From Armigeres subalbatus (taxonomy: Eukaryota > Arthropoda > Insecta > Diptera > Culicidae), in assembly GCF_024139115.2 (NCBI RefSeq), contig NC_085141.1:243403047-243467046 (forward strand): 64,000 nt of DNA, written 5' to 3'. The notes under the pieces were generated by a model. That model made no database searches, was not told the DNA's origin, and saw nothing but the letters and a program-made list of their open reading frames with translations. Made by a program: the position numbers and the translations under genes. How positions within the stretch are numbered: position 1 is the stretch's first letter; each line of letters starts with the position of its first letter. This document shows positions 57,786 through 64,000 of this stretch, in pieces.

Positions 57786-58099
57786 ATTGTAGAACACATC
57801 TATACAGTATTTTGTTTGAAAAGCTCAAGTTCGTTGAGCATAATAGAGCCATGTCCACATTATTGGTTTCTAATAATTCGTGAATTTTGGATTTGGTGAT
57901 AATGCAACTTGAATATGATTGGAGAAGCGATGACATTTAAGTTTGGTTTTGAATTCTTGGAGATTTTTCGGCCATATTGGAACTCACCCCGAAAACGGAA
58001 ACCTGGTTTGCATAGCAAAGTGGGTACCCAAATCAGTCAAACAAATTCTTTGCAATACGCACATTTGTGTTTATTAAGATGTGGCCAAATTCTTTTAAC

Positions 58100-58659
58100 T
58101 TATTTCTTACCCAACAGGGAGCCCAACAGCGAGCTGCTAAGTGAGGCGACGGACGTTGTGAGAGCGGTTACGTTAGCGACGGCATTGTTCAGCTCGGTAA
58201 CCAGAGTGTCCGATACTGAAGCTCCAGCAGCAACGATTTGGTTAACGATGGTGTTCACGTTACCAACAGCGGCCGACAATTGGTTGACGGCTGTGTTGAG
58301 ATTTGGGTTTACAACGGAACCGATTAAAGAAAAAGCGTTACCAACGAGGCCGGACACAGTCGATTGGGCATTGTTAACCGCCGTTTGAGCTTCACTCAGA
58401 GCCGTAGCCAAAACAGCATTAGAGGTAGTGACAACATTGCTCAAAGCACTGTTCAGCAAGTTTGTTACGTTCGTCAGTTGTCCCAGCAGAGTGCCGAGCA
58501 AGCTGGATAGAGTGTTGCCAATGTTTGTGAGCAATTGCGGACTGGCAAGAGTGACCTGTAGATAAGAAGTATGGAAAATAATTTATTTCAATTTATATTT
58601 ATGATTCGACTTACACCCAAAAGGCACAGGCCAAAACCGATGATCAGCAAGTTTTTCAT
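58100..58659 (-). CDS. Secreted amphipathic protein, paralogue 9
   Basis: Exon 1 is 58615-58659, the intron 58556-58614 (59 bp), and exon 2 58100-58555. The polyadenylation signal is at 58070-58075 (minus). The donor is GTAAGT and exon 1 ends GGT instead of GGG, still glycine. The 166-residue product starts MKNLLIIGFGLCLLGVTLAS and contains SNAVLATALSEAQ and AAVGNVNTIVNQ. It is a direct duplicate of paralogue 6, with over 1 kb of shared upstream DNA that here received two transposon insertions. Function unknown. Confidence 0.87.
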
Positions 58660-58853
58660 TTTGGTAGTGAAAGTATCTGATACCGTCTCAAAACTGGAAC
58701 TGGTTGAAAGTAACTCGGATCGTAGTATTTATAGCGGACTTTTATCAAAAAATATTTCCATTCACAAACAATCAAAATGTTTCCCAATCGAATTATGTTG
58801 CCTTGGAAATTGATATCTCACAAAAGAATGCATAGCATTGTTGTAAGCACAAC
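58660..58853 (-). promoter_or_regulatory. Class B promoter of paralogue 9
   Basis: TATAAATA (minus) is at 58726-58733. The class B box is at 58811-58853 (plus reading TGATATCTCACAAAAGAATG, then CATAGCATTGTTGTAAGCAC). Confidence 0.68.
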
Positions 58854-59311
58854 AAATACAAGATTGTATCACGATTCATAGTTGAGCTTACATTATGTTT
58901 CGATGCTATTTCCAAGGACGACTTCAATGCAAGTCAGAAGTAGGTAATTGATAATGAGGTGTTATTCTGTAATATATAACTGCCAGGGCAATGAATAACA
59001 AACATAATATGCCATCTCATATAGAAATTTTTACATTATGACCAAATAGAATTATTCGTGCAATGTATTTAAGCACTGGGTTCACAATTTGAACTATATG
59101 ATGAAAATATCAGGCATTGAGTATGTAGTAGGGAAAACAAAAATTATGTCTTGGAATGAGATGATATTTGACCTTAGACCTTCACAAAGAGCTTCAATCA
59201 CAAGATTCTCGAAAATGACTGCAAAAACGTCTGCTTTAACCTAACAAGTTATTTTTTTTACATTTTAAATTTAACGGAAGCGAAGTTAATTTTTGAAAGG
59301 TTAGTACAATG

Positions 59312-59620
59312 CAGGCATTGCAATATCATCTGAGCACAGGATATCATCTTTGCTTGTGCAAAGATATTATCCCTAATCATAGAGCAGTCCGGAAAGATAT
59401 TATCATTTGAGCATTTGATGATGATCCTGATAGCTAGCGTGGTTCGAGGTTTGTTCACGTTGCGAGGGCGTTGCTACAACAAAAGCAGTGAAAAAACTTT
59501 TCTCCATGGCGAACATTGCACTTTGTTTACTGAGCTGATAGATAACTAGGATCGATATCCCAGCATATCATCAGTATCTTTGCTCAGAAGATCAAATGAT
59601 GGGATAAATTACAATGCCTG
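59312..59620. mobile_element. 309-bp hAT-type MITE with 8-bp TSD
   Basis: The ends are CAGGCATTG and CAATGCCTG (perfect 9-bp inverted repeats), with looser pairing farther in (TGAGCA, TGCTCA). GTACAATG is duplicated at 59304-59311 and 59621-59628. The paralogous block upstream of paralogue 6 has the uninterrupted site near 48163-48171. An 8-bp duplication is the hallmark of hAT transposition. Confidence 0.88.
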
Positions 59621-59739
59621 GTACAATGCGAGTTGGCTAAATATTGCCCTTCAAATTTGTGGAAATATTTTTTCCACTGAAAGTCCATATATTTTATTCT
59701 AATCTAAAGTGATTCAATTAGGTTAACCCTAACTAACGG

Positions 59740-60225
59740 GTGGCAATTGAAAAATGGCATTAATTTCTATAAGAATATTAATGCTTCCACAGAAATATGA
59801 CTTTATGTGAATGAATATCTTACTCCAACATTGCTTAAAACATGTCGTCGAAACAGGAAGTTTTGCGGCGCACATTGTACATTTTTTCAAGCGATCAAAG
59901 ATCATGGCAAAAGTACACGGTTGAACATTTTAGGCGTGAAAATGTTTCGAAAACTGTCATAGCATTTTTTGGTCTACTGAGCTCCATTGTATACAAATGC
60001 CAAAGACACAAAGCAACTCATAAGCAGGATCAAAGGCAGCATTCCGAGAATCGATGTGGCAGAGCCGTCCAGCGGTCATGTCATACCAGCAAGACTAAGC
60101 TGCGTCGCAAGGCGAACCACGGACCATATGCTAATATTCATTTGTTTAAGTTTGAAGGCTACGGCCAACTCTTTGTATAACATATGTCAGATTGAACAGT
60201 ATTTCTTCGTAGTTTTTTTTTTTTA
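59740..60225 (+). pseudogene. Internally deleted Tc1/mariner-like transposase remnant
   Basis: From 59842 the plus strand encodes MSSKQEVLRRTLYIF, then KYTVEHFRRENVSKTVI, which resembles the helix-turn-helix N-terminus of mosquito Tc1/mariner-type transposases. About 30 codons later come IKGSIPRIDV and, in another frame, RAVQRSCHTSKTKLRRKANH with GPY, resembling the C-terminal end. The DDE/DDD catalytic core between them is missing, so it cannot be active. The region is absent from the paralogous sequence near 48285, so it is an insertion. Family assignment is from memory. Confidence 0.62.
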
Positions 60226-60289
60226 AATCATTAACCAGAAGCAAAACATTAAACATGATAGTAAACAATTTTTTTGCAATTCCTGATCA

Positions 60290-62420
60290 TAATACCTGGT
60301 TTACAGTTGGCATTTGAGTGATAAAACGGCCTACTTTTCCATACCAATGAAATGGGTGCTTTAATGAACATTATGCAACTCAAATGGGTTGCATAAAATC
60401 CATTATAGCACTCATTTCGGTGCTATAATGGAAAACCAGCATTAGAACAATAGTTATATGACCACATTTAGCTCAATTGGCTTGGGTGAGTGTTCAAATA
60501 GTGCATTCTCTAACTCACGTAATGAATAATGGCCATGACATCAAATTTTCCAAAGGCAGGTTTATCTATTTCTTTATGGTCTGTCGCGCACACAATGGGG
60601 CACGATAACATAGATTCTGTTTGTTTTCTGCAGCAACGTGATTTTTTGGCAAGATTGATCATGTGAACTAAATAAAATTGTATCATTTTGGTACAGATTT
60701 ATCATATTTAAGCCATTTTTCGTCAAAACTCGATTTTTTCAGCACTCGTAGTATTTATCCAACTCGGCAAGCCTCGTTGGATAAACGTACAACTCGTGCT
60801 GAAAAAATCATCTTTTTGCAACTAGTTGCACAAACTACTATTTTGCTCTTGCGGATCATAAAACCTGATTTAACAGTTCTTTTTGAGTGATAGAATGGCT
60901 TACTTTTCCATACCAATGAAATGGGAGCTGTCATAACCATCAAAACACCCAAAACATTCAATCGAATGTTAATAATGAAAACCAACAATGAAAAAAACAA
61001 TAAATTTATAACTATATTTTGCATCATAAGCATGAGTGAATAATCAAATAGTGTATTGACTGCATAGTGTAATATTTGAAATAATTTGATGAACAAAGTC
61101 TAGTTTCGATCGTGATTCATGGAGTTGTGTAATGCGGCTCGATAATAAGGAATCTGATTGCTTTCTGCAGCAGCTTGATTTTTTGGCAAAAACGGGCATG
61201 CGAAGTAAATAAACTACACAATTTTGGTCCCGATTTTTCATATTAAACCCCATTTTAAGTCATTGCGTAAAACTAGTGTGTGCAATTTGTTGCAAAACTC
61301 GATTTTTTTCAGCACTTGTGGTACGTACGACCGTGCTGAAAAAATAAAGTTGAAAAATTAGATGCACAATAGTAGTTTGTGCAACAAGTTGCAAAAAGAA
61401 AAAATCGAGTTTTGCAACGAGTCGCACACGCTATTTTTTGCAATGACGAAAAATGGACTTAAATTTGATAGATTTGTACCAAAATTATACATTCTACTTT
61501 ACTCCAAACGATCATTCTTGCCAATATATTATGTTACTGCAGAACAATCAGATTCCATGTTACCGCGCCACATTGCATAGTTCGATAAGCCGTGCGGCGA
61601 TAGATGTACTCGCCTTTGGAATTTTTTGATGCCATGGCCATCAAAATATTTCATTTATTACGCGACGCAGAGAATACACTTATTTAAGCTAATTCAGCAA
61701 AATGTAGTCATGTAAATACTGTTCAGATGTTAGTTTTTCATGTTAGCATCCAAACGAGTGCTATAAGGAATATTATGCAACCCATTTGAGTTGCATAATG
61801 ATCATTAAAGCACCCATTTCTTTGGTATGGAAAAGTAGGCCGTTTTATCACTCAAATGTGAACTGTAAATCAGGTATTATGATCAGGAATTGCAAAAATT
61901 ACTTTTTTGCAATTCCTGATCATAATATCTGGTTTACAGTTCGTCTTTGAGTGATAAAACGGCCTACTTTTCCATACCAACAAAATGGGTGCTTTAATGA
62001 AAAACCAACATCAGAACAGTAGTTACATGACTACATTTTGCTGAATGAGCTTGGGTAAGTGTGACATGAAATAGTTTGATGGACATGACATCAAACATTT
62101 CCAAAGGCAAGTACATCTATCGCTTCACGGCTTATCGAACTATGCAATGTGGTACGGTAACATGGAATCTGATTGTTTTCTGTAGCAACATAATTTATTG
62201 GCAAGAATGATCATGTAGAGTAAATTAGACTGTACAATTTGGTACAAGTTTATCAAATGCAAGTCCCGTTTTCGTCATTGCAAAAAATAGCGTGTGCAAC
62301 TCATTGCAAAACTCGATTTTTTCAGCACTCGTAGTATTGAATGTAGTAGTGAATGTACAACTCATGCTGAAAAAATAATCTTTTAGCAACTTGTTGCACA
62401 AACTACTATTATATGTTCTG
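60290..62420. repeat. Interspersed fold-back repeats
   Basis: The word GAGTGATAAAACGGCCTACT with TTTCCATACCA recurs at 60318, 60884 and 61950 and inverted at 61830; an older copy is at 48375. CTCGATTTTTTCAGCAC paired with GTGCTGAAAAAATC makes hairpins at 60731-60810, 61297-61340 and 62310-62380. GTTGCACAAACTACTATT flanks them. These are non-coding, probably MITE-derived, and nested in one another. Confidence 0.6.
61805..61999. repeat. 195-bp imperfect palindrome
   Basis: AAAGTAGGCCGTTTTATCAC and TCAGGAATTGCAAAAA on the left pair with TTTTTTGCAATTCCTGA and GTGATAAAACGGCCTACTTT on the right. The arms are about 93 bp, with a few mismatches and a loop of only a few bases. Confidence 0.75.
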
Positions 62421-62463
62421 CTTGTTTTTCATAAAAAGAAATAATTGTCATAAGACATTAGAG

Positions 62464-62572
62464 TTTATTACTATTCCGAATCAAGTACGAGACATTGAAG
62501 ACGGCCATACTGTTGATGTCGTAATACGTATCAAGATTACAACTTGGTGGAATTAAATGGAATAGTAATAAA
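62464..62572. mobile_element. 109-bp MITE, copy 2
   Basis: TTTATTACTATTCC and GGAATAGTAATAAA are the terminal repeats. The sequence is the inverse of 55021-55128. Confidence 0.66.
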
Positions 62573-62939
62573 ACTCGTATTAATACAGGTGAAGATATTC
62601 CACTGGAAAAGCTTAACATTGTTCATATAGTTGTGCTTATTTTCTGCCTTTAAGAGATAAGGCGTTTCATATGAAGTGAGAATTGTCGATTATTCCCTTT
62701 AAAATTACATGTTCGTCTCGCGAGAGAATCGATGAAATAGACAATTCTCGACTCATTCGAAACAGAGAATAAGCACAAATGTCGTTCATTCCGACTCCGA
62801 GGATACTCGAATTCCCCGCAACTTCAATTTGAATCAAATAGAAACCAGGTCAGTTTGTAACGTGAAAATAATCCACTCAACATATATTTTTCATGCGCAG
62901 CCTTGAAAAGTTTTTTACTACAGTACAAACTACTCGTTG

Positions 62940-63220
62940 ACAATGCTCCATTGTCGTCTCATTCGTCTATGATGATATCAAAACACATTTTGACTGTTTA
63001 TAAGCAATGTCATCTATCCCAGTGGCACTTTCAATAATGCCATGCTTTCTTTTGAAAGATATTTCAAATGTGACAAACACATTATCAGAAAATATTTTGC
63101 TTGTATGAGTGCTCAAGGTAAATCATTTCCCGATACATGTTGCTATAAATATTAAGATCCAAATTGATTTCAGGTAGTTCCAGTTTTGACAAGAAAGTAA
63201 CAGATACTTTTACTAACAAA
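62940..63220 (+). promoter_or_regulatory. Class A promoter of paralogue 10
   Basis: ACAATGCTCCATTGT starts at 62940, followed by CGTCTCATTCGTCT. TTTATAAGCAATGTCAT and TTTCAATAATGCCATGC follow. TATAAATA is at 63144-63151, 77 bp before the ATG. Confidence 0.72.
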
Positions 63221-63780
63221 ATGAAAAACTTGCTGATCATCGGTTTTGGCCTGTGCCTTTTGGGGGTAAGACAAATCATAAATATAAATTGAAATAAATT
63301 ATTTTCCATACTTCTTATCTACAGATCACACTTGCCAGTCCGCAATTGCTCACGAACATTGGCAACACTCTTTCCAGCTTGCTCGGCACTCTGCTAGGCC
63401 AACTGTCGAACGTAACTAACTTGCTCAATACTACTTTGAACAATGTTGTCGCTTCTTCTAACGCTGCTTTGAATTCGGCTCTGAGTGAAGCTCAAACGGC
63501 TGTTAATAATGCCCAATCGACTGTGACCGGCCTCGTTGGCAACGCTGTTTCTCTAGTCGGTTCCCTTGTAAACCCGAATCTCAACTCAGCCGTCACCCAA
63601 CTGTCGGCCGCTGTTGGTAACGTGAACACCATCGTTAACCAAATCGTCGCTGCTGGAGCTTCAGTATCAAGCACTCTGGTTACCGAGCTGAACAATGCCG
63701 TCGCTAATGTGACCGCTCTCACAACGTCCGTCGCATCACTAAGCAGCTCGCTGTTGGGCTCCCTGTTGGGTAAGAAATAA
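63221..63780 (+). CDS. Secreted amphipathic protein, paralogue 10
   Basis: Exon 1 is 63221-63265, the intron 63266-63324 (59 bp, GTAAGA...ACAG), and exon 2 63325-63780; AATAAA is at 63805. The 166-residue product starts MKNLLIIGFGLCLLGITLAS. Of the nine long copies it is the most distinct (LLNTTLNNVVASSNAALNSA, TVTGLVGNAVSLVGSLV). ITLA and AVTQLSA recall paralogue 1. Upstream DNA back to about 62395 is a mirrored copy of the DNA upstream of paralogue 8. Cysteine-free mature chain; function unknown. Confidence 0.88.
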
Positions 63781-63829
63781 GTTAAAATGTTTTGCCCACA
63801 TCTAAATAAACTCAATTTGACATACTGAG

Positions 63830-64000
63830 CAAACGTAGTTTGATTATTTCGAATCTCTGTTTAACATTTTGAAAGATTTGTTTCTTCATGAGATACATAT
63901 AGTCTTGATGCGGTCAGTCATGTCCATCGTTCAGGAATATCGGAAGTTTATTTCCATTTTTGTCACAATTTTTCATAAAGTCGTTGGCATTGTCGTTGAT
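63830..64000. other. 3' flank of paralogue 10
   Basis: TAGTTTGATTATTTCGAATC recalls the sequence after paralogue 5 (TTAGTTTGATTTTCTGGAAC), so the shared 3' flank extends to the window edge in diverged form. No other gene is seen. Confidence 0.45.

Overview
This is eukaryotic, almost certainly mosquito, DNA. It is AT-rich and dominated by repeats, and its only convincing host genes are small, intron-containing, TATA-box genes. Two full-length tRNA-related SINEs closely match my memory of Feilai, first described in Aedes aegypti. They have A-box and B-box sequences, a (GAA)n tail and clean target-site duplications (TSDs). Together with a BEL/Pao retrotransposon, fragments of non-LTR retrotransposons and many MITEs, they point to the genus Aedes. 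Species is not resolved.

Layout. 1-3.1 kb: a broken BEL/Pao pol region whose protease part lies in inverted orientation to its RT-RNase H-integrase part. 3.4-9.9 kb: a SINE, a degenerate GAATTCC-type repeat field with nested MITEs and a LINE fragment, bracketed by two inverted GC-rich (CGG)n repeats. 9.9-15.1 kb: dispersed repeats, no recognisable gene. 15.2-19.16 kb: a 23-bp satellite, abutting LINE debris. 19.9-20.2 kb: second SINE. 20.8-21.35 kb: first member of the gene family. 21.6-29.6 kb: a duplicated block, a MITE, a broken LINE and large 11-bp satellite arrays in two opposite orientations, each with a puzzling GC-rich core. 29.6-36.2 kb: unannotated DNA, a pair of LTR-like 170-bp repeats around an AATCC minisatellite, a 150-bp palindrome, 51-bp repeats and a TTAA-flanked MITE. 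36.4-63.8 kb: nine more members of the gene family, mostly alternating in strand, in inverted and direct segmental duplications interrupted by MITEs, fold-back elements and SINE/LINE debris.

The core content is a cluster of ten apparently intact two-exon paralogues. Each has a TATAAATA box about 75 bp before the ATG, a 45-bp first exon that encodes most of a signal peptide, a 59-62-bp phase-0 intron, and a second exon encoding a cysteine-free, Ala/Ser/Thr/Asn/Leu/Val-rich, almost uncharged secreted protein (156 aa for the first copy, 166 aa for the other nine). Hydrophobic residues recur every 3-4 positions, suggesting long amphipathic helices. I do not recognise the family. Two promoter classes can be told apart, and each is conserved over at least 150-200 bp among its members. 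The cluster grew by duplicating whole promoter-gene-3' flank units, often as inverted copies. At two places a paralogous block preserves the empty site of a transposon insertion.
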